Shown here: positions 11,548-21,016 of the stretch, piece after piece | Layout: each line of letters opens with the position of its first letter | Position numbering within the stretch: position 1 is the stretch's first letter | NCBI RefSeq assembly: GCF_000368785.1 | Contig: NZ_KB849688.1 | Location: forward strand, 504,849-568,848 | Direction of reading: 5' to 3' | DNA: 64,000 bases | From: Acinetobacter towneri DSM 14962 = CIP 107472 | Lineage (GTDB): Bacteria; Pseudomonadota; Gammaproteobacteria; Pseudomonadales; Moraxellaceae | Program-made: the position numbers and the translations under genes | The notes under the pieces: model-generated | The model's input: the letters and a program-made list of their open reading frames with translations, nothing else | Told to the model about the DNA's origin: nothing | Database searches by the model: none

Positions 11548-12597
11548 CTAGGCATGACTTGCCTGACCAGCACGATAATCTATCGCCTGATGACGCCAGT
11601 GTTCACGTAATTGTGGAGTAAACTCTAAATGGTTTTGGTCATAGACCGTTCCATCAATTTCACGTGCAATCAGTCCTGAAATGCTGACCATGGTATCAAA
11701 GGCATTTTGCACATCGCTGTGCGGCAAAGCGAGGAAGAACGCTAAACCTTTAACTTGTTCGCTCGATAAAGTTTCTAAATCAAAACCATCTGCGCCTTCA
11801 TCATTAATTTGTAAAACTGAAAATAATAATTTAGTGCCATCTTCGTTATAGCGATGGAAACATGACATTTCACCGAAACGTAAACCATATTTCATCAAGA
11901 CTTTTAAGGCTTTATCGCCCGAAAGTATGCGACGTTCAGGGAAGACATTCAGCGCGATAAAAGATTCAGCGGTTGCCAAGGCACTTTCTTCATCCATGAT
12001 TTTTTGTTCATGCAAATGCGAATCTAAAATGCTGCTTTCTTCATTAAATTCTGAAATTTCGGCAGTTTCAATGTGTTGATTCAGACTGTATTCAGTCGAA
12101 GCTTTGTTTTGCTCGACAGTCTGCGCATTCGGTTCAGTTTCTACAATCACTTGCTGAATTTCATCCGATAATGAATATTCTGAAGTTGTCGCTGTCGGGC
12201 TTGGCGTGTCTTGTGCAACTTCAGACTTCGATATCGTTGTGGATGGATCAAGCTCAGAATTTTCTGTATTTGCCTGCAAACTCGGTTCAACTTTGTCAGT
12301 TTCTGTGCTTGAAGAAGCCACGACATCATCCGTTAAAGCCTGTGGTTCAGACTTGGCAGGCGCATCTTGCGTAACTTCATCTACCGTTAAAGTCGGCTCC
12401 ACACGCGGTGGCGTAGCGTCGCTTTGCAATTGGTCACGTACATGGCGTGGAATAATCGGTTTTTGGCTTTCTGCATTAAATTGCAGTTCCGAATCTAAGG
12501 ATGGCGCTGAATCTACAGGTTTTTTTAGAATCATTTTCAAACCAAACGCCATGATCACAATAGCGATGACAATTCCAATGATTGTGGTGATTTCCAT
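11548..12597 (-). CDS. zipA: Cell division protein ZipA
   Basis: ZipA anchors FtsZ filaments to the inner membrane and recruits later divisome proteins. Residues 1-24 are a single N-terminal membrane helix (TTIIGIVIAIVIMAFGLKMIL). Next comes a ~190-residue acidic, Ser/Thr/Glu-rich linker that is probably disordered. A C-terminal globular FtsZ-binding domain begins near residue 205 (IALNVFPERRILSGDKALKV) and runs to about residue 340. Length 349 fits the family. Its start is separated from the smc stop by one base, and it shares transcription with smc. Confidence 0.93.
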   Translation of the reverse strand: MEITTIIGIVIAIVIMAFGLKMILKKPVDSAPSLDSELQFNAESQKPIIPRHVRDQLQSDATPPRVEPTLTVDEVTQDAPAKSEPQALTDDVVASSSTETDKVEPSLQANTENSELDPSTTISKSEVAQDTPSPTATTSEYSLSDEIQQVIVETEPNAQTVEQNKASTEYSLNQHIETAEISEFNEESSILDSHLHEQKIMDEESALATAESFIALNVFPERRILSGDKALKVLMKYGLRFGEMSCFHRYNEDGTKLLFSVLQINDEGADGFDLETLSSEQVKGLAFFLALPHSDVQNAFDTMVSISGLIAREIDGTVYDQNHLEFTPQLREHWRHQAIDYRAGQASHA

Positions 12598-12598
12598 A

Positions 12599-15500
12599 TT
12601 ATGCCTCCGCGACTAGGCCGTATTCTGCGGCTTCTTCTAAATTTACGGTTACTAATTTTGAGGTTCCCGGTTCAGGCATGGTAACACCTAAGAGGTCGGT
12701 TGCCATCGTCATAGCAAGTTTATTATGTGTAATGTAAATGAATTGCACTTGTTCAGAAAGTTCTTTTACTAAATTACAAAAGCGCCCCACGTTAGCATCA
12801 TCTAACGGTGCATCAACTTCATCGAGTACGCAAAATGGCGCTGGGTTTAAACGGAAGATTGCAAAAACCAAAGCCAAAGCTGTCAGTGCTTTTTCACCCC
12901 CTGAAAGTAAGGCCAAAGAACTGTTGCGCTTACCCGGTGGACGCGCCATCAATTTCACCCCAGATTGCCAGTCATCTTCCAAGCTCAGACTCGCTTCACC
13001 GCCATTAAAGACTTTAGGAAACAACTCCTGCAATTCGGTATTCACCTGATCAAAAGTATTCATAAACAGTTTACGAGTTTCCTGATCAATACTTTTCATT
13101 GCCGCCTGTAACTGCGAAACGGTATTTTCCAAGTCTTCAATTTGATGGCTTAATTCTGCAAAACGGGCAGATACTTCTTCATATTCTTCCGAAGCCGCCA
13201 AATTGACCGCACCCAATTTATCAAACTGTTGCTGCGCTTTCGCCAGTTTTTGTTGATGCGCAGCGACATCAATCTGCAAACCTGTGATGATCTCGCTGTT
13301 TAAATCTTTTAACTGTTCAGAATAATGCTGATAGTCCGACTTTGCCGATTGCCATGCCAAGCGCTTTTCTTCGAGTTTGGCACGTAATTGTTCATCTTGC
13401 TGCTGTTGCTGCTGCCGTTGCTCGGTCAGTTGCTGCTGTTTGGACTGCACACTGTTCAATTCCACTTGCCATTCCTGCCAAGTTTTTTGCAGCTTTTCAG
13501 TCTGCTGCTGCTGCTCTGAAAACTGAGTTTCCAAGTCAGGCAATTCCAACTGAACAGGATCGACAAACTTTTTGGCTTGTTCCATTTGCGCCACAATTTG
13601 TTGATATTGTGCTTTTAAGAAAGTGGCATCTTTTTCTAACAGTTCAATTTGCTGCTGAGTTTGTACCGCTTGACGACGTAACAGATCCACTTCTTGTTGC
13701 TGCTGCTGAAACTGTTGCTGTGAACTATCCAGCTGCTCATTCAGCTGCTCGACCTGAAATTGCAAGATTTTATACTGCGGTAAGGCTTGCTCAAGTTTAA
13801 AAGCCAAAGCATGCAAATCAATTTCCTGATCATCTTTTTGCATGGCATCTTCTTCAAGCTGCTCATCTAATTGTGCCAATTGATGCTGTAATTGCTGTTG
13901 CTGTACTGCAAAAGCCTGTGCCGCACTTTCGGCTTTCGCCATTTGCACATCTAGCGTTTGCAAGGCTTGTTGTTGCTGTTTGAGCTGTTGCTGTTGTTGC
14001 TGCAATTGCTGCTGCAACTGTTTTACCTGTTGCTGCAATTCAGGCAGTTGCTGTTCTGCTTGCTCATATTGTGGCAGTTGCAACGCCAACGCCTGTTCAA
14101 TTTCATCCAAGCGAATCCGATGGCTTAATGCCCCTTGCCCTGCCTGTGCCGCTTCATCATAAAACAGCCCGATTACCCAGTCTGCTCCCACATGATAACC
14201 ATCTAAACTAAGGATAGACTGCCCTGCTTGTAATTGCACTTGCAATGCCAAAGCCTGCGATAAACTTTCTGTAATTGCGACACTTTGCCACAAGCTACTT
14301 TGCGGTGAAGCAATCCAGTCACTGAGCGACTCACACCCCGAAAGCTGTATTTTTGATGTTTTTGAATCTACAGCCAAATGAATTTTTAGCTGACGTGCGC
14401 GGCTGTCCTGAAATTCAATATCTGCTTCTACCACCTGCGCAGATAACCATTTAGCCAAGAACTTTTCAATTAAATTGGCATATGGTTTCGCCACATCTGC
14501 AAGTTGTAATACTTGCATCAACTGCACCACATCGGTTTGGGCTTTTGGACTTTGCTTAATGAGCAATTGATTGAGGTTTTTCTGTTCTGACTGCAAAATC
14601 TGAATCTCAGATTTTAAGGTCGCACACTGTGCTTTGTGCTCATTATAGTTGGTCTGCAACGTGGCGAGTTGCTGAGTGCTGTCTTGAATATTCTGTTCTA
14701 GTGTTAGCATTTCAGCCTGCAAGCGGGTCTTTTCGTCTTGCAGTTGTTGCATTCCCTCTTGCTGATCTTGCGGCTGAATTTGTGCAAACTGCTGTGTCAG
14801 GGTTTGTTTTTGCTGTTCAATACGGCTGATATTTTTGGCTAACTGCTCACTTTGCGCCTGCATGTGCACATGCTTTTGTTGTTGCTGTTCTACTTGCGCT
14901 TTAACTTGGGCATATTGTGCAGCTTGGGTTTGTTGCTGTGCTTTTAAATCCTGAAATTGCTGGCTCTGCTGCTGCGCCAAATGATCTTGCTGCTGTAGAT
15001 TTGCCTGTTGGTTTTCTTGCTGATCGACCAAACTCTCTAGCTGCAATTCAATCAACTGCAAACGCTCTTTGGTTTGTGCTTTTTGTTGTTCAAGCTGCGA
15101 TAAAGTCGCGGTATTTTGCTGAAACAAACTTTGTTTTTGTTCCAAAGTCATTTTCAGTTCAGCCAGTTTCTTTTCTGCCTGTTGCCATTCTTGCTGTAGC
15201 GGTGTCGATTGCTGAATCAAACGCTGAAACAACTCACTGGTCGCAGTTAAGTCATGTTCCAAAGTGGTCAGCTCAGAGCGCACCAATTTAAAACTTTCCC
15301 CTAACTCATTCATACTCAGGGTATATTCTTGCTGTAAACGTGCACTTTGTTCACACTGAAAAGACAACACTTCGACTTTAATGGTGCGAATTTCGCTCTC
15401 AAGCGCTTTGTATTGAATTGCTGTTTCTGACTGACGTTTTAAGGTTTTTAATTGCGATTTTAGTTCTGAAGCAATATCTTCCAAACGCGCCAAGTTCTGC

Positions 15501-16063
15501 GTGGTGTGATCCAAATGCAGCATGGTTTCACGACGACGCGCCTGATAACGTGACACGCCTGCCGCTTCTTCAATAAACACCCGCATTTCTTCAGGTTTAG
15601 CATCAACCAAACGATTAATCATGCCCTGTTCAATAATTGCATAAGAACGCGGGCCTAAACCTGTACCCAGAAAAATATCGGTGATGTCACGACGACGACA
15701 CTTGGTTCCATTTAAAAAATATTCAGACTTACCATCACGGTTGACCTGCCGACGTACCGACAGTTCATTATAGGCGTTATAAGCACCGCCCAATTTGCCA
15801 TAGGTATTGTCAAAACGCAGTTCAACACTGGCTACACCTACAGGTTTGCGTTTGGCAGTTCCTGTGAAAATTACATCCTGCATACTGCCGCCACGCAACT
15901 GGCGCGCACTAGATTCGCCCATCACCCAACGAATGGCGTCAATCACATTGGATTTACCACAACCATTCGGCCCCACCACAGCGGTACGGTTGGCTTTAAA
16001 ATGTAAGGTCGTACTGTCGGCAAAAGATTTGAAGCCAGAAAGTTTTAAACTGCTTAAACGCAT
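12599..16063 (-). CDS. smc: Chromosome partition protein Smc (condensin ATPase)
   Basis: Smc forms the V-shaped dimer that, with ScpA and ScpB, organises and segregates the chromosome. The start at 16063 gives MRLSSLKLSGFKSFAD, the normal Smc N-terminus; the Walker A motif VVGPNGCGKSNVIDAIRW follows. The C-terminal head carries the ABC signature LALLSGGEKALTALAL and Walker B FCVLDEVDAPLDDAN. Between lie two coiled-coil arms and a hinge near the middle (about residues 500-650, QLADVAKPYANLIEKFLAKWL). The arms are strikingly glutamine-rich, with runs of up to seven glutamines around residues 685-700. The gene follows the GntR gene by 10 bases. The protein is 1154 residues, typical for the family. 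Confidence 0.96.
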   Translation of the reverse strand: MRLSSLKLSGFKSFADSTTLHFKANRTAVVGPNGCGKSNVIDAIRWVMGESSARQLRGGSMQDVIFTGTAKRKPVGVASVELRFDNTYGKLGGAYNAYNELSVRRQVNRDGKSEYFLNGTKCRRRDITDIFLGTGLGPRSYAIIEQGMINRLVDAKPEEMRVFIEEAAGVSRYQARRRETMLHLDHTTQNLARLEDIASELKSQLKTLKRQSETAIQYKALESEIRTIKVEVLSFQCEQSARLQQEYTLSMNELGESFKLVRSELTTLEHDLTATSELFQRLIQQSTPLQQEWQQAEKKLAELKMTLEQKQSLFQQNTATLSQLEQQKAQTKERLQLIELQLESLVDQQENQQANLQQQDHLAQQQSQQFQDLKAQQQTQAAQYAQVKAQVEQQQQKHVHMQAQSEQLAKNISRIEQQKQTLTQQFAQIQPQDQQEGMQQLQDEKTRLQAEMLTLEQNIQDSTQQLATLQTNYNEHKAQCATLKSEIQILQSEQKNLNQLLIKQSPKAQTDVVQLMQVLQLADVAKPYANLIEKFLAKWLSAQVVEADIEFQDSRARQLKIHLAVDSKTSKIQLSGCESLSDWIASPQSSLWQSVAITESLSQALALQVQLQAGQSILSLDGYHVGADWVIGLFYDEAAQAGQGALSHRIRLDEIEQALALQLPQYEQAEQQLPELQQQVKQLQQQLQQQQQQLKQQQQALQTLDVQMAKAESAAQAFAVQQQQLQHQLAQLDEQLEEDAMQKDDQEIDLHALAFKLEQALPQYKILQFQVEQLNEQLDSSQQQFQQQQQEVDLLRRQAVQTQQQIELLEKDATFLKAQYQQIVAQMEQAKKFVDPVQLELPDLETQFSEQQQQTEKLQKTWQEWQVELNSVQSKQQQLTEQRQQQQQQDEQLRAKLEEKRLAWQSAKSDYQHYSEQLKDLNSEIITGLQIDVAAHQQKLAKAQQQFDKLGAVNLAASEEYEEVSARFAELSHQIEDLENTVSQLQAAMKSIDQETRKLFMNTFDQVNTELQELFPKVFNGGEASLSLEDDWQSGVKLMARPPGKRNSSLALLSGGEKALTALALVFAIFRLNPAPFCVLDEVDAPLDDANVGRFCNLVKELSEQVQFIYITHNKLAMTMATDLLGVTMPEPGTSKLVTVNLEEAAEYGLVAEA

Positions 16064-16073
16064 AATGTCCCAA

Positions 16074-16769
16074 TTAACGGCGTGAACGTCTTGCCCATGC
16101 AAGCTCGATCTGTTTCATACGGGTCAGAGATTCCAACACCAAGTTGCGCAAGTGTCGGCAAAAATCTTCCATAAATAAAGTGGCTTGTTGTGATTTTCTG
16201 CTTAAAATTGCATCACTCACCAGTTTAAATAATTCAAAAGATTCTTGTAACTCCCGACGCGAAGTATTTAAGGTCAAAAAGTAACTGCGTCTTAACGATG
16301 GCAATAACTCTTGATAGAACTTCATTAAATATAAATTTCCCACCATATCAGGCTGCCGTGCCAGATATTGAAAAATTAAATCATAAAACTTTTCAGTATT
16401 GCCCAAGCGACATTGCTCTGCCAGTTGCAGCAAAAGTTGTTGTAAGGCTTCGGCTTCATGCATTCGCCACGTGTCCGCAATACGCTGCACAATATAACCC
16501 AATAACAAACTGCTGCTGTCAAACAAAGCTCGGACTTGCTGTGCCGACATTTCCGACACAATTGCACCACGACGTGGAAAAATTTCAATCAGATGAGTAC
16601 GTTGCAATAACAACAGCGCTTCACGTACCGAACCACGACTCACGTCCAGTTCTTTGGCGATGCGCAATTCCTGAATACGCTCACCTTCAACCAAATCACC
16701 GCTAATAATCTGTTCTGCGATGTGTCGGGCAATTTGTTCCGATAAACTTTCTGATTCTTGTTGTTGCAT
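16074..16769 (-). CDS. GntR-family transcriptional regulator (FadR/FCD-like)
   Basis: A 231-residue regulator. The N-terminal winged helix reads LVEGERIQELRIAKELDVSRGSVREALLLLQRTHLIEIFPRRGAIV, the GntR signature. The alpha-helical C-terminal domain (about residues 80-225) has the FCD-type layout used for small-carboxylate or acyl ligands, but the metal-binding histidines are not clear. The gene lies 10 bases upstream of smc and presumably shares its mRNA. No metabolic target is suggested by the neighbours, so it may act elsewhere or on its own operon. Confidence 0.88.
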   Translation of the reverse strand: MQQQESESLSEQIARHIAEQIISGDLVEGERIQELRIAKELDVSRGSVREALLLLQRTHLIEIFPRRGAIVSEMSAQQVRALFDSSSLLLGYIVQRIADTWRMHEAEALQQLLLQLAEQCRLGNTEKFYDLIFQYLARQPDMVGNLYLMKFYQELLPSLRRSYFLTLNTSRRELQESFELFKLVSDAILSRKSQQATLFMEDFCRHLRNLVLESLTRMKQIELAWARRSRR

Positions 16770-16792
16770 ACTGTTCCTATCTTGTTTTTATA

Positions 16793-16883
16793 AGATGCAG
16801 TGATGAAAATTCGGAGCTACTCTCATTTAAGACATCTCAGGATCATCCTTCGACTGCAAGCATAGCTCCGATACAAGCATCTT
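16793..16883. repeat. Imperfect 90-base palindrome upstream of the GntR-smc operon
   Basis: Two arms pair in two blocks: AGATGC (16793) with GCATCT (16877), and TCGGAGCTA (16811) with TAGCTCCGA (16863). It lies in the 219-base gap between the GntR start and the 3' end of the TauE gene. It lacks a T run, so it could be a terminator-like hairpin for the TauE side, an operator, or a remnant of a small repeat. Confidence 0.5.
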
Positions 16884-16988
16884 TCTTTTTACTGCGAAAC
16901 AGATCACAACGCCATGACATTGTCCGACAATTTCATGGCGCTAGAGCCAATTTTACATGGCTTAAAACAAAGAAAATAGCGACTCAAC

Positions 16989-17798
16989 TTAGAAAAATAC
17001 TCGCATACCCTGATATACAAAATAACAGCCAACGGTGGTCAGCAAGCAGGCAAAACATTTTTTCAACATCGCTGGCGATAACAAATGTGCCACTTTCGCA
17101 CCAACTTTGGCAGTAATAAAGCTCATCACACTAATGCCTATAAATGCATAAATGTGGATATAACCAATGGTATTGGGTACTGCAACTTCGGCTTGCTTAC
17201 CAAACCACATAAAGCCTAATGCGCCCGCCACCGCAATTGGCAAACCACAAGCGGCTGAGGTTGCTACCGCTTTTTGCATGACCACGCCGTAACGGTTTAA
17301 GTACGGCACTGTTAAACTGCCACCGCCAATCCCAAAAATTGCAGAGGCAATGCCAATCCCACCGCCCGCCATGACTTGCTTTGCAGTTGAAGGCAAATGA
17401 TGTGAAGGATCAACCGCAATATTTGCGCCTCTAAACATCTTAAAAGCCACCCACAGTGCAAAACCGCCAATTAATAATTGTAAGCCTTGCCCCGAAAGGA
17501 AATCGGCAATACCTGCACCAACAAATGCACCCACAATTAAACCAGGCGCAAGATTACGAAATACAGGCCACATCACCGCACCTTTTTTATGGTGTGCCGT
17601 AACTGAGCTGATCGAAGTTACAATAATGGTTGCCAATGATGTCCCCACCGCCATGTGCATTAACACCGATGGGTCATAATTGAGTTGAGTGAACACAATA
17701 TATAAAATTGGCACAATAATTAAGCCGCCGCCCACGCCAAACAGCCCTGCTGCAAATCCAGCAATTGCACCAATCAATAAATATATGATTAACTCCAT
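16989..17798 (-). CDS. TauE/SafE-family anion (sulfite/sulfonate-type) permease
   Basis: A polytopic membrane protein of 269 residues, with about eight hydrophobic segments. It shows the two glycine-rich half repeats of the family: FAAGLFGVGGGLIIVPILYIV near residue 15 and ASAIFGIGGGSLTVPYLNRYG near residue 150. Family members export sulfite or sulfoacetate or move other small anions; the substrate here is unknown. The start codon lies only 28 bases from the divergent birA start, so its promoter must overlap that of birA or lie in its coding sequence. The cysI sulfite reductase is far away (53 kb) and gives no operon support. Confidence 0.9.
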   Translation of the reverse strand: MELIIYLLIGAIAGFAAGLFGVGGGLIIVPILYIVFTQLNYDPSVLMHMAVGTSLATIIVTSISSVTAHHKKGAVMWPVFRNLAPGLIVGAFVGAGIADFLSGQGLQLLIGGFALWVAFKMFRGANIAVDPSHHLPSTAKQVMAGGGIGIASAIFGIGGGSLTVPYLNRYGVVMQKAVATSAACGLPIAVAGALGFMWFGKQAEVAVPNTIGYIHIYAFIGISVMSFITAKVGAKVAHLLSPAMLKKCFACLLTTVGCYFVYQGMRVFF

Positions 17799-17826
17799 AA
17801 ATATATTCCACTATTTGTAAATTCGT

Positions 17827-18594
17827 ATGGATGTAGAAACCCGACAACTGCAACAACAACTCACAGAAGCAGGACAGCTTCCAGAAGTACTCATCCTGAA
17901 GCCGATTACCACTTCCACCAATGATGATGTACGGGAAATTGCACAAAAAGGTGTGCAGAGTGTCTTGGTATGCAGTACCAGACAAACGCATGGTCGAGGA
18001 CAACGTCAACGGCAATGGGTATCACCCGAAGGGAACATCTATTTAAGCACATTGCTAAATTTACGAACACCTGTAAATGGGCGTTTGGCTTTAGAAATTG
18101 CGTTAAATATCTTGCAAATGCCGAGTCTACAGGCGCTGAATCTACAAGTAAAATGGCCAAATGACTTATACAGCCCGCAAGGCAAATGGGGCGGCATCTT
18201 AATTGAGCCAATTTCTGCACAGCAAGTCATTGTTGGGGTTGGGCTTAATCTTGCACCTGTCAGCTCAGCAGTTATTGATCAAAAAACCACATCTTTAACC
18301 GAACTGGGTTTGGTATCTATTGATCGTGTGCGCCTGATCGCAGAGCTTTATCTTGCCATTCAACAAGCCTGCGACTGGTTTAATCACGATTGCTATAATT
18401 TGGCATCTCGCTTCAATCATCATGCCGCATTTATGCAACAACAAGTTGAATTTGAACATTTTAAAGGTACTTGTCAGGGTACTTTTTTAGGCATTCAGGA
18501 TGATGGCGCAGTGCAAATTGAAACGGCACAAGGGCTTGAAGTTTTTTATCAGGGACGTTTACGCCCTATCGATCATGCCGAGTCATCTTCATGA
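17827..18594 (+). CDS. birA: Biotin--[acetyl-CoA-carboxylase] ligase BirA, catalytic domain only
   Basis: BirA attaches biotin to the carrier domain of acetyl-CoA carboxylase. Visible motifs are the biotin-adenylate loop GRGQRQRQW (in place of E. coli GRGRRGRQW), VKWPNDLY near residue 104 and IVGVGLNL near residue 137. A small C-terminal SH3-like domain ([19 protein letters not shown]) follows. The 255-residue protein starts about 20 residues before the catalytic core and therefore lacks the N-terminal winged helix that makes E. coli BirA a repressor. It overlaps coaX by four bases (ATGA), the birA-coaX pair found in other Acinetobacter. Confidence 0.95.
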   Translation: MDVETRQLQQQLTEAGQLPEVLILKPITTSTNDDVREIAQKGVQSVLVCSTRQTHGRGQRQRQWVSPEGNIYLSTLLNLRTPVNGRLALEIALNILQMPSLQALNLQVKWPNDLYSPQGKWGGILIEPISAQQVIVGVGLNLAPVSSAVIDQKTTSLTELGLVSIDRVRLIAELYLAIQQACDWFNHDCYNLASRFNHHAAFMQQQVEFEHFKGTCQGTFLGIQDDGAVQIETAQGLEVFYQGRLRPIDHAESSS

Positions 18595-19331
18595 AAAATT
18601 TATGGCTAGATATTGGTAACACCCGCCTGAAATATTGGGTCACAGAACAAGACCGCATCATCGAACATGAAGCAGAATTGCATTTGCAATCTCCTGCCGA
18701 TTTGTTGCTGGGTTTGATTCAACACTTTAAAAGTCTGAATGTGCATAAAGTAGGCGTGTCATCGGTACAAGATCAGAAGAATAATCAACGCATTCACTTG
18801 ATTTTAAAAACCCTGAATGTGCCTGTGATTTATGCCAAAGTGCATGCAGATTATGCAGGTTTGCATTGTGAATATGATATTCAACAACTGGGGATAGATC
18901 GCTGGCTGCAAGTGCTTGCCGTGGCAAATGACCCACAAGAAAATTATTGTGTCATTAGTTGTGGTACGGCGCTGACTATTGATTTGGCGGATGGACTGAC
19001 GCATTTAGGCGGCTATATTTTACCGAACTTATATTTGCAACGTGATGCACTGATTCAAAACACCAAAGGCATTAAAATTCCCGATGCTGCATTTGATGAA
19101 CTCACCCCAGGACGCAGCACCATTGATGCTGTTCATCATGGTATTTTACTCGGCTTGCTCAGCACCATTGAGCATGTAATTCGACAGTCACCACGTAAAC
19201 TGATTTTAACGGGTGGCGATGCACCGCTGTTTGCCAAATTCTTGCAGCAATATCAACCGCAAGTCGAGCAAGATTTATTGCTCAAAGGTTTGCAGCGTTA
19301 TATTCAATATGCAACCCATGAAGTGCACTAA
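18591..19331 (+). CDS. coaX: Type III pantothenate kinase CoaX
   Basis: CoaX phosphorylates pantothenate, the first step of coenzyme A synthesis. The ASKHA-fold motifs are present: [13 protein letters not shown] at the N-terminus (phosphate loop), [12 protein letters not shown] near residue 100, [23 protein letters not shown] and [11 protein letters not shown] toward the end. The 246-residue length is typical. The start lies within the birA stop, so both are made from one mRNA. A strong bidirectional terminator follows. Confidence 0.95.
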   Translation: MKNLWLDIGNTRLKYWVTEQDRIIEHEAELHLQSPADLLLGLIQHFKSLNVHKVGVSSVQDQKNNQRIHLILKTLNVPVIYAKVHADYAGLHCEYDIQQLGIDRWLQVLAVANDPQENYCVISCGTALTIDLADGLTHLGGYILPNLYLQRDALIQNTKGIKIPDAAFDELTPGRSTIDAVHHGILLGLLSTIEHVIRQSPRKLILTGGDAPLFAKFLQQYQPQVEQDLLLKGLQRYIQYATHEVH

Positions 19332-19401
19332 AAACCAAACATTGCTCCATCTACGCTGATAAATCTTTCGGTGTAGCTGTCATCTACGAATAAAGAACAA
19401 C

Positions 19402-19437
19402 AAAAAAGCAGGCGCATTTTTATGCGCCTGCTTTTTT
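19402..19437. terminator. Bidirectional terminator between coaX and ffh
   Basis: A 16-bp perfect stem AAAAAAGCAGGCGCAT / ATGCGCCTGCTTTTTT with a four-base loop, flanked by A and T runs, lies between two convergent genes. Confidence 0.92.
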
Positions 19438-19467
19438 AACACTTTGATTCTAAGATGTTTTTAACAA

Positions 19468-20877
19468 TTATTTCTTGGTTGGGTCGTTGCCACCAAACAA
19501 TGGCCCCATACCGCCGCCACTGAATTGCTTTTGTAAACCGCCCAGTGAACGCATCATTTTTGCCATGCCCGATGGATTGGCAAATTTTTTCATCATTTTT
19601 GCCATTTGTGCATGTTGCTTGATCAACTTATTCACTTCTGACACATCCATACCACAACCCGCAGCAATACGTTTTTTACGGCTTGGATTCATCAGGTCTG
19701 GGTTACGACGCTCTTTGATGGTCATCGACTGGATAATCGCTTCCATCTTTTTCACTTGCTTTTCAGGATTGGCTTGCGCAATTGCATCTTGAATACCTGA
19801 GTTGCTCATGCCAGGCAACTTGTCTAAGAAGCCCATCATGCCGCCCATTTTATTCATTTGTTCAAACTGCATCAGCATATCTTCAAAGTTGAAGCTGCCG
19901 CCTTTTTGCAGTTTTTTCGCCATTTTTTCGGCTTTTTCTTTGTCGATTTTACGTTCAACTTCTTCGACCAAAGACAGCACGTCACCCATGCCCAAAATAC
20001 GTTGTGCAACACGTTCTGGGTGGAATGGCTCTAGGGCATCGAGTTTTTCACCCATCCCCAAGAATTTAATTGGTTTACCCGTAATCGCACGAACTGAAAG
20101 TGCTGCACCACCGCGCGCATCACCATCAGTTTTAGTAAGGATTACACCTGTTAATGGCAAGGCATCATTAAAGGCTTTGGCTGTATTTGCCGCATCCTGA
20201 CCCGTCATGGCATCGACCACGAACAAGGTTTCAGTCGGTTTAATCGCTGAATGTAATGCCTTGATTTCATCCATCATGTCATCATCGACGTGCAAACGAC
20301 CTGCAGTATCGACAATTAACACATCAGCAAACTGAATTTTTGCCTGTTCGATGGCACGGTTGGCAATATCGACAGGGTTTTCATTGGCATTTGAGTCAAA
20401 GAAAATTGCGCCAACTTCGCCTGCAACCGTTTGTAGCTGTTTAATTGCCGCAGGACGGTAAACGTCGGCAGACACCATCGCCACTTTTTTCTTTTGACGT
20501 TCTTGTAAGAAACGTGCCAATTTTGCTGCAGTGGTGGTTTTACCCGCACCCTGCAAACCTGCCAATAACACCACAACCGGTGGCTTGGTAGCAAGGTCAA
20601 GGCTTTCATTGGCCTCGCCCATCATTTTTGTGAGTTCGTCATAGACAATTTTGACGAACGCCTGACCAGGGGATAACTGAGTCATCACTTCCTGACCCAA
20701 TGCCTCTTCCTTAACTTTCGCGATGAATTCACGAGTTACAGGTAACGCCACATCGGCTTCAAGAAGTGCCATACGTACTTCACGTAACGTATCTTTAATA
20801 TTGTCTTCGGTTAGCTGCCCTGAGCCAGTAACATTTCTTAAACTCTGCGTGAGTCGTTCTGTTAAGGTATCAAACAT
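19468..20877 (-). CDS. ffh: Signal recognition particle protein Ffh
   Basis: Ffh binds 4.5S RNA and hydrophobic signal sequences and delivers ribosomes to FtsY at the inner membrane. The N domain is at residues 1-90. The GTPase domain has GLQGAGKTTTAAKLARFL (P-loop), DTAGRLHVDDDMMDEI and ILTKTDGDARGGAAL. The methionine-rich M domain starts near residue 300 (NFEDMLMQFEQMNKMGGMMGFLDKLPGM) and contains the RNA-binding helix with RKKRIAAGCGMDVSEVN. Length 469 is slightly longer than E. coli Ffh. It diverges from ypjD, as in many gamma-proteobacteria. Confidence 0.97.
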   Translation of the reverse strand: MFDTLTERLTQSLRNVTGSGQLTEDNIKDTLREVRMALLEADVALPVTREFIAKVKEEALGQEVMTQLSPGQAFVKIVYDELTKMMGEANESLDLATKPPVVVLLAGLQGAGKTTTAAKLARFLQERQKKKVAMVSADVYRPAAIKQLQTVAGEVGAIFFDSNANENPVDIANRAIEQAKIQFADVLIVDTAGRLHVDDDMMDEIKALHSAIKPTETLFVVDAMTGQDAANTAKAFNDALPLTGVILTKTDGDARGGAALSVRAITGKPIKFLGMGEKLDALEPFHPERVAQRILGMGDVLSLVEEVERKIDKEKAEKMAKKLQKGGSFNFEDMLMQFEQMNKMGGMMGFLDKLPGMSNSGIQDAIAQANPEKQVKKMEAIIQSMTIKERRNPDLMNPSRKKRIAAGCGMDVSEVNKLIKQHAQMAKMMKKFANPSGMAKMMRSLGGLQKQFSGGGMGPLFGGNDPTKK

Positions 20878-21016
20878 TGCAAATTCCGCTTAAAATAGCC
20901 ATTAGCAAAAAAATGTTTCTTTAAAATAGAAAATTTATGCACAAGATGCTATAGGATACTGTAGTTCGCATCGAATTTATATAAATGAATATTCATCATC
21001 CTGAAAAAGGTTTGAC

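Noticed and set aside
13980-14162. Cysteine-rich 60-residue + strand frame
   Set aside because: It is the antisense of the CAG/CAA (glutamine) stretch of smc, where antisense codons read as Cys/Ser.
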